A stretch of DNA of 64,000 nt from contig JBGVED010000015.1 in NCBI GenBank assembly GCA_045119835.1, positions 8,905-72,904 of the forward strand, given 5' to 3'. The DNA is from CALVUJ01 sp045119835 (lineage in GTDB: Bacteria; Bacillota_I; Bacilli_A; RFN20; DUOF01). The position numbers and the translations under genes were made by a program. Below are positions 1 to 7,336 of the stretch, in pieces. A model generated the notes under the pieces. It was not told where the DNA came from and ran no database searches. It was given only the letters and a program-made list of their open reading frames with translations. Position 1 is the first letter of the stretch. Each line of letters starts with the position of its first letter.

Positions 1-185
1 CCTATTAACTCAAAAAAGTTTCCTAAGGCATTTTGTTGATTTATAGTTATAGTAGGAGAAATTAATAATCCTATTGCGCATGCTAAAATAGTTAATTCAT
101 ATTCATTAATTGATAAAAGTAAATCAACAAAAGCGTTGCAACTTATATCGCCAAATTCATATATACTCTCATAAGAATTGCTCAA
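1..185 (-). CDS. Hypothetical protein, partial (3' end outside window)
   Basis: Reading the reverse strand, an open frame begins with TTG at 185 and runs off the left edge without a stop (about 61 codons seen). The start is supported by a strong AGGAGGAGA ribosome binding site at 192-200, five to seven bases upstream. The visible protein starts M-S-N-S-Y-E-S-I and has a hydrophobic stretch around residues 27-45 (ELTILACAIGLLIS), so it may be membrane-associated or have a buried helix. I do not recognise the family. It is divergent from the Nudix gene. Confidence 0.6.
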   Translation of the reverse strand, partial: MSNSYESIYEFGDISCNAFVDLLLSINEYELTILACAIGLLISPTITINQQNALGNFFELI

Positions 186-208
186 ATTATATCTCCTCCT
201 TATAAAAG

Positions 209-237
209 TATATAAAAAAAGTGCGATTAAATTACAA
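209..237 (-). promoter_or_regulatory. Putative sigma-A promoter of the left-edge gene
   Basis: On the reverse strand TTGTAA (232-237) and TATATA (209-214) are separated by 17 bases, immediately upstream of the AGGAGGAGA site. It is a plausible housekeeping promoter, though AT-rich sequence makes chance matches common. Confidence 0.4.
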
Positions 238-305
238 TCTACTTGAAAAAGAATTCAGTAAAAGTTATTATGATATTATCAAAACGAAAATATGGAGTGA
301 TAATT

Positions 306-1193
306 ATGGGAAAAGAAATGACAGAAGAGGAATTTTTAAAACAATATGATAGTTCGATGTATGAAAAGCCATCAGTAACGGTAGATGTTTTAATTTTTAC
401 TATCTTTAATAAAAAAAATGCTAACTATAGGAAGTTAGATGATAAAAAATTATCAGTTTTATTAATAAAAAGAGCAGGGCATCCATTTAAAGATAAGTGG
501 GCAATTCCTGGTGGATTTGTCAATATGGATGAATCTTTAGAAGAAGGGGCAAAAAGAGAATTAAAGGAAGAAACTAATGTAGAAAACGTATATTTAGAGC
601 AACTATATACATATGGAGATGTAAATAGAGATCCTAGAACAAGAGTTATAAGCAGCGTATATATGGCATTAATAAATAGCGATAAAGTTAATATTGAAGC
701 AGGAGATGACGCAAGTGATGCGCGTTGGTTTAGTATCGATTACAAATTAGTTTCTAGAACTTTTAACAAAGAAAGAAGAGAAACAATAGATCGCTATAAA
801 ATAATTTTAAATGATGAAGATATAAATATTATTAGTGAAATAGAAAATGTAGAAACGTATGTAAATGGTCACAAAGAACGATCAGTAAGAATAATAGATA
901 CAGGTGATTTAGCATTCGATCATTGCAAAATTATAAGTTATGCGATAGATAGACTTAGAAATAAGATTGAATATACTGACATTGCTTTTAATTTAATGAA
1001 TGAATATTTTACATTAAGCGAACTTCAACAAGTTTATGAAATAATTTTAGATAAAGAATTATTAAAAGCTAACTTTAGAAGAAAAATAAATGATATGGTT
1101 ATTGAAACTAATAAATATGACGAAAAAAAAGGAGGGTATAGACCCTCAAAATTATTTAAGTTTAATTATGAATATGTAAGTAAAGGTGAATAA
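306..1193 (+). CDS. Nudix hydrolase with NrtR-like C-terminal winged-helix domain
   Basis: The Nudix box is at about residues 70-92: G-x5-E76-x7-R84-E85-L-K-E88-E89, with Asn replacing the usual last Gly. These residues bind the divalent metal used to hydrolyse nucleoside diphosphates linked to another group. Residues about 210-290 resemble the winged-helix domain of NrtR-type NAD/ADP-ribose regulators (motif FTLSELQQVYE followed by FRRKI). It could be an ADP-ribose or sugar-nucleotide hydrolase, a DNA-binding regulator, or both. I chose ATG 306 because GGAGTGAT (294-301) lies just upstream; the upstream TTG at 243 has no such site. 295 residues. A terminator follows directly, so the gene is probably monocistronic. 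Confidence 0.85.
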   Translation: MGKEMTEEEFLKQYDSSMYEKPSVTVDVLIFTIFNKKNANYRKLDDKKLSVLLIKRAGHPFKDKWAIPGGFVNMDESLEEGAKRELKEETNVENVYLEQLYTYGDVNRDPRTRVISSVYMALINSDKVNIEAGDDASDARWFSIDYKLVSRTFNKERRETIDRYKIILNDEDINIISEIENVETYVNGHKERSVRIIDTGDLAFDHCKIISYAIDRLRNKIEYTDIAFNLMNEYFTLSELQQVYEIILDKELLKANFRRKINDMVIETNKYDEKKGGYRPSKLFKFNYEYVSKGE

Positions 1194-1209
1194 ATAAACT
1201 AAGGAAAAT

Positions 1210-1245
1210 AAAGTATACTTTTTATAAAGTGTGCTTTTTTATTTT
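1210..1245 (+). terminator. Rho-independent terminator of the Nudix gene
   Basis: A 10-bp stem (1210-1219 with 1228-1237, two G-U pairs) and 8-base loop are followed by a T-rich run, 16 bases after the Nudix stop codon. Confidence 0.75.
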
Positions 1246-1279
1246 TAACTATTTTTATTATATTATGTAAATTAAAGGT

Positions 1280-1305
1280 AATTAATCTAGTGGGTTAGAT
1301 TAATT
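1280..1305. repeat. Perfect 10-bp inverted repeat with 6-base spacer
   Basis: AATTAATCTA (1280-1289) and TAGATTAATT (1296-1305) form a perfect palindrome around GTGGGT. No T-run follows on either strand, so it does not look like an ordinary terminator. It lies between the Nudix gene and the small reverse-strand gene. It could be an operator or an RNA hairpin. The neighbouring stretch 1306-1419 is polypurine-rich and holds no other gene I can see. Confidence 0.5.
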
Positions 1306-1419
1306 GTAAAAAAGTTAAGGGGTATTTAAAAAGTATTAAAAAGATAAGAAATTTATAAAATTTAAAAGATAATATTTAAAATTAAAAGTTAAAAATAATA
1401 AGCAATTAAGATAATGAAA

Positions 1420-1554
1420 TTAATTTGTTTTATTAGAATTTGGGGTAATTTGAGAAGAAAATGGTTTAGGTCCATTTTTATTTTCGCAATCGCATTTTTT
1501 TGCTTTATTAGGATCGGTATTAGGATTATATTGATTAGGGATATTTTGTTTCAT
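1420..1554 (-). CDS. Small Asn/Pro/Lys-rich protein, 44 residues, unknown function
   Basis: The reverse strand has an ATG at 1554 preceded by a near-perfect AGAAAGGAGT site (1561-1570) with six bases between, and a stop at 1420-1422. The 44-residue product begins MKQNIPNQYNPNTDPNKAKK and contains a C-D-C motif at residues 21-23. It is strongly hydrophilic and probably disordered, with no signal peptide or membrane segment. A TATACT hexamer, also part of TGTATACT, lies just upstream of the ribosome binding site (about 1572-1577), so the transcript may be nearly leaderless or start elsewhere. I do not recognise it. The overlapping plus-strand frame has no ribosome binding site and is likely a shadow. 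Confidence 0.6.
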   Translation of the reverse strand: MKQNIPNQYNPNTDPNKAKKCDCENKNGPKPFSSQITPNSNKTN

Positions 1555-1683
1555 TATGTCACTCCTTTCTTAGTATACAATATGCAAATTAAAAAATTTA
1601 ATGTGGATTTTTGCCTTTTTACATAAAAATAACGAAAAAGTTATATAAGTAAAAAAAATGGCATAGTATCTAATGGTGATATT

Positions 1684-2985
1684 ATGCATTTTTATTTTAT
1701 AGGAATCAAAGGTAGTGGAATGTCTTCTTTAGCAATGCTAGTTAAAGATATGGGATATGAAGTTAAGGGAAGTGATGTTGAAGAATACATTTTCACGCAA
1801 GAAGAATTAAAAAGAAGAGAAATACCCATTTTAAACTTTAATAAAGATAATTTCTGTAAAGATGATATTATAATAATAGGACATAAATTTATTGATAGTG
1901 AAAATGAAGAAGTTATTAAAGCCAAAAAAGAAAACAACTGGTACGAATATAATGAGTTTATAAGTCAATTTATAAAAGGTTATTTCAGTATAGCTGTAAG
2001 TGGCAGTCATGGCAAAACTACGACAACATCTTTAATAGCTAATGCTATAGGTGAAATAGATGATTGCGGATACTTAATTGGTGATGGTACATCACATATA
2101 TCATCAACCAGCAATTATTTTGTCTTTGAAGCATGCGAACAAAAAGAACATTTTTTGAAGTATCATAGTAATATCGTATTAATAAATAATATTGATTATG
2201 ATCATGTTGATTATTTTAAAAAAGAAGAAGATTATATAGAAGCATTTTATAAGTTCGCTAAAAATGGCAAAGACAAAATTATTGTTAATGGAGATGATAT
2301 TAATTTAAGTAAAATCGAAAAAAGTTTTAAATATGGTATAGATGATAATAATAATTTAATTGCAAGAAATATAAGTGAAGATAAGAAAGGAATAAGTTAT
2401 GATTTGTATTATGATGGAGAATTATTAAAACGAGTTAGTTTTCCTTTTTATGGCCATCACATGATATACAATACCTTAGCGACAATAGCAGTATGTCTTA
2501 ATCTAGGTATGGATATAGAAACAATAGAAAAAGGAATGAATAAATTTAAAGGAGTAAAAAGAAGATTCAATGAAAATGTGATAGATAATTGCGTGTATAT
2601 AGATGATTATGCGCACCATCCAAGTGAAATATCAGCCACTATCAAAGCTTGTAAACAAAAATACCCTAGTAAAGAAATTATTGCCTTTTTTAGAGGGGAT
2701 AGATATTCGAGAATATATAAATTTGCTAGTGAAATAGCAAATTCATTAAGCAAAGCTGATAAAAGTTATGTATTGCCGTTTCCTAAATGCTCAAATAGGG
2801 AATTTGGAATAGATATTGATGAAAGTTATATAACGCTTTTCTCTTCAAAAGTAAAACTTTTAAATGAACTTGAATATAAAAAAATAGCAGAATTAGAAAA
2901 TTGCATTTATCTATTTATGAGTTCAAAAAATATGAAGGATATAGAAAATAAAATAATAGAGTTAAAAAAGAAAAAATGTAAATAA
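1684..2985 (+). CDS. murC: UDP-N-acetylmuramate--L-alanine ligase
   Basis: MurC adds L-alanine to UDP-MurNAc, the first amino acid of the peptidoglycan stem peptide, in the cytoplasm using ATP. The Mur-ligase N-terminal nucleotide-binding motif GIKGSGMSSLA is at residues 7-17, the ATP P-loop SGSHGKTTT at 106-114, and the MurC-type DDYAHHPSEI at 307-316. 433 residues is a normal length. Start ATG 1684 follows GGTGAT at 1675-1680. The ATG lies in a potential 10-bp hairpin (see findings). The gene shows the cell makes a wall. Confidence 0.93.
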   Translation: MHFYFIGIKGSGMSSLAMLVKDMGYEVKGSDVEEYIFTQEELKRREIPILNFNKDNFCKDDIIIIGHKFIDSENEEVIKAKKENNWYEYNEFISQFIKGYFSIAVSGSHGKTTTTSLIANAIGEIDDCGYLIGDGTSHISSTSNYFVFEACEQKEHFLKYHSNIVLINNIDYDHVDYFKKEEDYIEAFYKFAKNGKDKIIVNGDDINLSKIEKSFKYGIDDNNNLIARNISEDKKGISYDLYYDGELLKRVSFPFYGHHMIYNTLATIAVCLNLGMDIETIEKGMNKFKGVKRRFNENVIDNCVYIDDYAHHPSEISATIKACKQKYPSKEIIAFFRGDRYSRIYKFASEIANSLSKADKSYVLPFPKCSNREFGIDIDESYITLFSSKVKLLNELEYKKIAELENCIYLFMSSKNMKDIENKIIELKKKKCK

Positions 2986-3039
2986 TAATTGTGACGATGT
3001 TAAAAATAGAAAGATATTGCAGCAAAAAGGAATGATTTT

Positions 3040-3393
3040 ATGATGTATAAAAAAGCAATGTGTTTTGCACTTGGAGTAGGCGTTGGAATAGGTTTATATT
3101 ATTTTTATGGAAATTCTAACAGCGCAGATCAAAAAATAAAATGTCTAAAACGCAAGTTAAAAAAGTTGGAAAAAGACATGGAAAAAGCACTAGATAAATT
3201 AAAACCGGAACAAGTGCAAAAATATAAAGGTGAATTAGAAACTAAGTATAAAGAATTGATGAATAAAGTTGACAACATAACAATAAAAGATATTAAAGAT
3301 AAAGCAAGTAATGCATTAAGTTCTATCAAAGAAAATATAAAAAATCTTTCTAACAAAATTTCATCTATATCTATGAATGAAACTAATTATTAA
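3040..3393 (+). CDS. Membrane-anchored coiled-coil small protein, YtxH-like in layout
   Basis: 117 residues: a hydrophobic, glycine-rich segment at about residues 6-25 (CFALGVGVGIGLYYFYG), then a lysine/glutamate-rich helical region. The layout (one N-terminal membrane helix and a charged helical tail) resembles YtxH-type general stress proteins, but I see no diagnostic motif. AAAAAGG at 3024-3030 precedes tandem ATGs at 3040 and 3043. It is 54 bases after murC and could be co-transcribed. The first RNA-like repeat follows 12 bases after the stop. Confidence 0.7.
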   Translation: MMYKKAMCFALGVGVGIGLYYFYGNSNSADQKIKCLKRKLKKLEKDMEKALDKLKPEQVQKYKGELETKYKELMNKVDNITIKDIKDKASNALSSIKENIKNLSNKISSISMNETNY

Positions 3394-3405
3394 CATCGTT
3401 TAATT

Positions 3406-3487
3406 AAAAAAAGATTAAGGAAAGTATGGTACTGATTCTTGTAAAATAGATAGAAGTAAGTAACCATTAAGCCTTAATCTTTTTTTT
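3406..3487 (+). ncRNA. Structured RNA-like repeat, copy 1 (also terminator-like)
   Basis: Outer stem: 3406-3420 pairs with 3472-3486 (15 bp) and ends in a T run. Inner stem: ATGGT 3426-3430 with ACCAT 3463-3467. The 3' strand carries TAGAAGTAAG at 3451-3460, which is identical in copies 2 and 3, and ends TAAG just before the closing stem. As it lies 12 bases after a stop codon it may also terminate transcription. Plus orientation is preferred because of the T run, but not proven. Confidence 0.55.
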
Positions 3488-3488
3488 G

Positions 3489-3550
3489 TAATTGGAGAGG
3501 TTGTCACTAGTTTTCAATAGATTAGAAGTAAGTAAACAATAAGCCAATTA
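3489..3550 (+). ncRNA. Structured RNA-like repeat, copy 2
   Basis: Closing stem TAATTGG 3489-3495 with CCAATTA 3544-3550. A purine-rich bulge AGAGG follows the 5' side, then a short inner stem TTGT 3501-3504 with ACAA 3536-3539. TAGAAGTAAGTAA is at 3523-3535, then TAAG before the closing stem. The stems differ in sequence from copy 1 but sit in the same places. Confidence 0.5.
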
Positions 3551-3563
3551 CTATTTATAAATT

Positions 3564-3657
3564 CTTTTGGAGAGTCAATTGCTGTTTCATTTTGGCTCGT
3601 GATTTCTCACAAGCCCTTCCTTAAGTGGTTAGAAGTAAGCAAATTATAAGACAAAAG
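3564..3657 (+). ncRNA. Structured RNA-like repeat, copy 3 with extra hairpin
   Basis: Closing stem CTTTTG 3564-3569 with CAAAAG 3652-3657, followed by TTTTT. TAGAAGTAAG is at 3630-3639. Unlike the other copies, the interior has an extra hairpin at about 3593-3614 (GGCT-GTGA with TCAC-AAGCC, one mismatch). The inner stem is weak here (AATT with AATT). The element ends three bases before the stop codon of the convergent gene. Confidence 0.45.
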
Positions 3658-3660
3658 TTT

Positions 3661-5841
3661 TTATAACCAATTTGCTGATATTTTATCTATATCATAAGGA
3701 GACAAATCAGCTTTAGAGAAATCTCCTATAATATATTTAGCCTCTGATTTATTATTGCAAAATTTAATGTGATTCTCGTGAAGCTTAATTAAATCATACA
3801 TATTCATATGCGTTTGAAGTGCTCTTTTTATAGTTGAAACTATATTTAAATTTGAATTTAAATTAGCAGCAACAGCATAACTTTGAGTGAAAGAATAAGG
3901 AAAGTCTACCCAAATCATTTCTAATGTATCTAAATCTATTACAAAAGCAAGGTTTTGAGAAGAACCTCTTTGAGTTAAATCAAATTTGTGTTTTACAAGA
4001 TTACCTTGAAATATTTCGCCGGTTTTACCTTTATCATGTTTGAACATGACACCAGAAAAACATTCTGGAATATCTGCAAAGTCTTGTCCAGTATAAACAT
4101 TATTACAAACTACAGCATATTTACCTGCTTTTCTTGCTTCTTTATAGTCTAAATCTATAAATTCACTAGCCCCATTAGGAGCACTTGTTATGTCTCCAGA
4201 ATGGAAGGAGTTAAATGTAGCACCACCTATCATATTATGCCAAGAAAGAACTGCAACATTTTTGAAGTTTTCATCAAATAGTTGAAGTGATAAATCTATA
4301 TCAATTCTACCTCTTTCAAAAGAGTTTTTATCATTTGTATTTTTCCAATGGGTAAAGAAACGAATAATAGATTTTTTTGAAGATTCTAATTTTACCCTAG
4401 TACCAAATGTTAAGGTTTTATAACCTCCAGATGCATTTCTGCAATTTGTTGGTATAGCAAAATTTTTCATAGACTCATCTAAATAGACTTTTTCTATTAA
4501 TTCTTTGCTAGAATAGATAGATGATAAAGCGTTTTCAATTATAGTTAAAAGTTTATCAACTGTTTCTTTGTTAATATCTTTCCTATTATCTTCGATTTCT
4601 TTTATAAAACTATTAAGAGGACCTTTTATGATAAATATTCTTGTATCATAAATATTCCTGTTTTTATAGAATTCCCAAAGTTGTAATAAAACTGTAGATG
4701 ATACTTTATTAGCTACTTTTTCAAAAGATTTTAAAATAAAATCAGTATCATTTTCTAAATTTCTCAAAATATAATCTATTGACCTAGCAAAAACACCTGG
4801 TTTTATAGAAAGAAGTTTCACCAATTCTTCAGTGTTTTTTTCTTTGTATGCTAAAACTAGTGATGCATTATAAGTTTTATAATCATCATTTCTAAGCATT
4901 GTCGCTATTTTATAAGCGTTAGGAAAAATATTGGCATAATCTCCAATGTGAAGTTTTTCCAAGGCTTTTTTCCATAAAAAATCATGCATAGCCATGTCAT
5001 CTATAATATAATTAGAATCTGCTGCCATATTATCTAAAAGTCTCAAGAAAGTCTTTCTTCCACCTCTGTTTAAACTTAAAAATTTAGTGTTATTCATTAG
5101 CGTTATATCACCATTAGAAAAGGCAACATAAACTCTTAATAAATCTGTTGAAGTCTTTATAAATTTTAAGTTTATATGGGAAAGAATAGTCCCTTCATTC
5201 ACATCAAGGTTTTTAGCAAATTCTTTCATGCAACATACATAAAAAGCAAGGTTTTCTTTAAAAGGTATTTCGTTAGGAGCGATAAGGTATGAGAAATCAT
5301 TCACTAATAATTTTAGTGTTTTTTGTGCAACCAAAGTTATAGCTGTCTTTGATTCAAACATTTTGTTTGCATATTCTACTAAAATTTTAACAGCTTCATC
5401 TTCTTTTAATATTTTTAACGAAACAAGGTCACTTTTATCCTTTAAAAGTGGTCGATCTTTTCTTTTTATATCTCTAGCCATATAACCATAACTATTTTCA
5501 TTAGAAGTGTAATAATGAAGTATAGCTCTTAAAACATATTCTTCTTGAGAGATGTTTTCAAGATTAGGGAAGTTTTCATAAAACACAACATGTTTAACAT
5601 TACTTCCTTTAGCTTCTTTTAATAATTCTATAGTATCAAAATAAAAGTCTTTTAAAGTGTTTTTAGAGCACTTTTTTAATAACTCTATAGAATCTTTTTC
5701 AATAGCAAAACCTATAGAAGAAAAAGATAATAGCATACTACCTAATTCTTCGTCTTTTATTTTTTCGTCTTTATTTATATCAGTGTTATTTATAACTAAT
5801 ATATTTTTATTTAATAGTATTCTTTTGAACTCATTTCTCAT
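3661..5841 (-). CDS. Large protein with C-terminal TerD-like domain (MXAN_6230/SCO0854-like)
   Basis: 726 residues. About residues 510-650 read like a TerD-type beta-sandwich (RGRIDIDLSLQLFD, then HSGDITSAPNGASEFIDLD and YAVVCNNVYTG). TerD proteins bind calcium and occur in tellurite/stress gene sets. The helical N-terminal 500 residues plus this C-terminus resemble the MXAN_6230/SCO0854 family known from Streptomyces and Myxococcus; I infer this from memory of the pattern. No signal peptide, so cytoplasmic. Start ATG 5841 is preferred: GAAAGGATG lies nine bases upstream, whereas the longer frame to 5871 has no site. No other ter genes are in the window. Confidence 0.7.
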   Translation of the reverse strand: MRNEFKRILLNKNILVINNTDINKDEKIKDEELGSMLLSFSSIGFAIEKDSIELLKKCSKNTLKDFYFDTIELLKEAKGSNVKHVVFYENFPNLENISQEEYVLRAILHYYTSNENSYGYMARDIKRKDRPLLKDKSDLVSLKILKEDEAVKILVEYANKMFESKTAITLVAQKTLKLLVNDFSYLIAPNEIPFKENLAFYVCCMKEFAKNLDVNEGTILSHINLKFIKTSTDLLRVYVAFSNGDITLMNNTKFLSLNRGGRKTFLRLLDNMAADSNYIIDDMAMHDFLWKKALEKLHIGDYANIFPNAYKIATMLRNDDYKTYNASLVLAYKEKNTEELVKLLSIKPGVFARSIDYILRNLENDTDFILKSFEKVANKVSSTVLLQLWEFYKNRNIYDTRIFIIKGPLNSFIKEIEDNRKDINKETVDKLLTIIENALSSIYSSKELIEKVYLDESMKNFAIPTNCRNASGGYKTLTFGTRVKLESSKKSIIRFFTHWKNTNDKNSFERGRIDIDLSLQLFDENFKNVAVLSWHNMIGGATFNSFHSGDITSAPNGASEFIDLDYKEARKAGKYAVVCNNVYTGQDFADIPECFSGVMFKHDKGKTGEIFQGNLVKHKFDLTQRGSSQNLAFVIDLDTLEMIWVDFPYSFTQSYAVAANLNSNLNIVSTIKRALQTHMNMYDLIKLHENHIKFCNNKSEAKYIIGDFSKADLSPYDIDKISANWL

Positions 5842-5869
5842 TTTTACACATCCTTTCGGGTACAATACC

Positions 5870-5898
5870 ATTATATTTTAAAGAAAAATGTTATTAAA
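5870..5898 (-). promoter_or_regulatory. Putative promoter of the TerD-like gene
   Basis: On the reverse strand TTTAAT (5893-5898) and TATAAT (5870-5875) are 17 bases apart. The spacer holds one copy of a 17-base direct repeat found again upstream of the divergent gene. Confidence 0.5.
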
Positions 5899-6022
5899 TA
5901 GTTATAAAAATTATTTTTTGTGTACCCTTTTTAGTTTATAAATTATTATTATAACAATAAAAAAACAATTAAATTTAGTACCATTAATGGCTGCGGTGTT
6001 TAAAATTTAAAGAAAAATGTTA
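5877..6022. repeat. 17-base direct repeat in a divergent intergenic region
   Basis: TTTAAAGAAAAATGTTA occurs at 5877-5893 and at 6006-6022, 129 bases apart. The first copy falls inside the promoter spacer of the reverse gene; the second lies about 17 bases upstream of the -35 of the forward gene. GTACC/GGTAC sequences also recur here (around 5859, 5923 and 5979). A shared regulator is possible. Confidence 0.5.
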
Positions 6023-6039
6023 GGTATTTTACTTTATTC

Positions 6040-6068
6040 TTGTTGTTTATTGGGATTTATTTTATAAT
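6040..6068 (+). promoter_or_regulatory. Putative sigma-A promoter of the coiled-coil gene
   Basis: TTGTTG (6040-6045) and a perfect TATAAT (6063-6068) are 17 bases apart, 23 bases upstream of the ATG at 6092. Confidence 0.6.
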
Positions 6069-6091
6069 GATATTATAAGTAGGTGATTTTT

Positions 6092-7042
6092 ATGAATGGT
6101 AAAGTTCAACCATTAGGAAGCTTATCAGCTTTAACGCAGCAATATGTAGAAAAAGCAATAAAGTCTGTTGAGATAGAAAGAGAGAAAAAGAGAAAAAGAA
6201 TCTCTGCTTTCATGCTGCAAAATGAGAATAATAGAGATGATGAGCCTACGCTAGAAGAAAAAATGAAAAGGGTTGCGACTCTTTTGAAAAAAGCAGGAAT
6301 AGCTCCGAAATTTTTTCCATTTATTCCAGAAAAGAATAAGGAAGGAGAAATAATTGGGTTTACTCCAAAAGGAAAAAATGATAAAGAAATAAAAGAAAAT
6401 ATTGAAGAGTACAAGAGAAAAATGGAAGAAGCACTTGAAAAAGGAAATATAACACAAGAAGAATTCGAGGAATTAAACGAAAATTTAGAAGAAATAATAA
6501 AAGATGAAAAAATTGAATTAGAAGAAGAAAAAGAAATGGAACTATCTGATAAAGAAATAATGGATAGTATAAAACAATTTATCGCACATAACTATGGTGA
6601 TAAAGGCGCATTTGAAGAAGAATGTAAAAACTATGATGAATTAAATCTTGAAGATAGAAAGTTTAAGTTACAAGATATTAATTCTAAGATAAATACGCAA
6701 TTAGGAATTGCGGGAGATTTAAAGTTTTCTTCAAATCCTAATATGAAATTTGAAAATAGTTTTTTTGATAAAGGCAATGGTGGATATTATTTAACTGAAA
6801 AAGAAGTTCAAGAAAAAGGTTTGGGTCCAGCTTTATACACAATGATGGAAAAAAGCATGATGAGGCAAAAAGAACAAAAAATGGGTCAAGTAATTAGTCC
6901 TGAAAAGAAAAAACAAATGCATGAAAAGATAATGGCAGAAAAGAAGAAAAGAGAGCAAGAAGCAAGAAGAGAAAAAGAAAAAGTAGATAAGAAAGTTGCA
7001 GAGCAAACAAAACAACGTATGCGTAATTTGTGGAATGGATAA
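6092..7042 (+). CDS. Cytoplasmic coiled-coil hypothetical protein
   Basis: 316 residues, very rich in Lys and Glu, with long charged helices at about residues 30-60, 100-160 and 255-310 and no membrane segment. I do not recognise a domain. The start ATG 6092 is preferred to the in-frame GTG at 6083 because that GTG is part of the AGGTGAT ribosome binding site. It is divergent from the TerD-like gene and shares the intergenic direct repeat, which may hint at co-regulation. It precedes the tyrS leader but has its own promoter. Confidence 0.65.
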   Translation: MNGKVQPLGSLSALTQQYVEKAIKSVEIEREKKRKRISAFMLQNENNRDDEPTLEEKMKRVATLLKKAGIAPKFFPFIPEKNKEGEIIGFTPKGKNDKEIKENIEEYKRKMEEALEKGNITQEEFEELNENLEEIIKDEKIELEEEKEMELSDKEIMDSIKQFIAHNYGDKGAFEEECKNYDELNLEDRKFKLQDINSKINTQLGIAGDLKFSSNPNMKFENSFFDKGNGGYYLTEKEVQEKGLGPALYTMMEKSMMRQKEQKMGQVISPEKKKQMHEKIMAEKKKREQEARREKEKVDKKVAEQTKQRMRNLWNG

Positions 7043-7070
7043 ATTTTGATTATTTAAACAAATATTAATA

Positions 7071-7099
7071 TTGATTTATTTAAACTAATATGTTAATTT
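7071..7099 (+). promoter_or_regulatory. Putative promoter of the T-box/tyrS transcript
   Basis: TTGATT (7071-7076) and TAATTT (7094-7099) are 17 bases apart, just upstream of the T-box. The area also holds an imperfect tandem repeat (TTGAT-TATTTAAAC at about 7047 and again at about 7071). Confidence 0.45.
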
Positions 7100-7103
7100 A
7101 ATA

Positions 7104-7315
7104 AAAACGTTGATAGGAATAAGTAAACATTGATGTTTTATAGAGAGCTAGTGGTTGGTGGAAACTAGTAAACTAGATGTAGAAATACACCCTTGAGTTC
7201 TTTATGAAAAGTAAAGACGTTTAACTAGCGTTAATAGTGAATTAAGAGCATAGATAATTCTATGAATTAGGATGGTACCGCGTATATTTACGTTCCTAAA
7301 TGGAACGTTTTTTTA
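7104..7315 (+). promoter_or_regulatory. T-box leader riboswitch, tyrosine-specific
   Basis: The T-box sequence AGGATGGTACCGCG is at 7269-7282 and the antiterminator/terminator region follows. The stem I specifier loop is in GAAATACACCC, giving TAC (7186-7188), a Tyr codon, which agrees with the downstream gene. The element senses uncharged tRNA-Tyr and permits read-through when tyrosine is scarce. The terminator hairpin is 7290-7296 with 7302-7308 plus T run. Confidence 0.92.
7290..7315 (+). terminator. T-box intrinsic terminator
   Basis: ACGTTCC (7290-7296) pairs with GGAACGT (7302-7308), followed by seven T residues. It competes with the antiterminator formed with the T-box sequence. Confidence 0.88.
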
Positions 7316-7336
7316 TTGTTTAAAGGGGGAAAATAT

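Noticed and set aside
1414..1626. 70-codon plus-strand open frame over the small reverse gene
   Set aside because: No ribosome binding site, Phe/Ile/Arg-rich, and it lies antisense to the 44-residue gene with a near-perfect site.
3451..3650. Possible CRISPR array (three repeats of about 20 bases)
   Set aside because: Only three copies at uneven spacing, each with its own paired closing stem, and no cas genes in the window.
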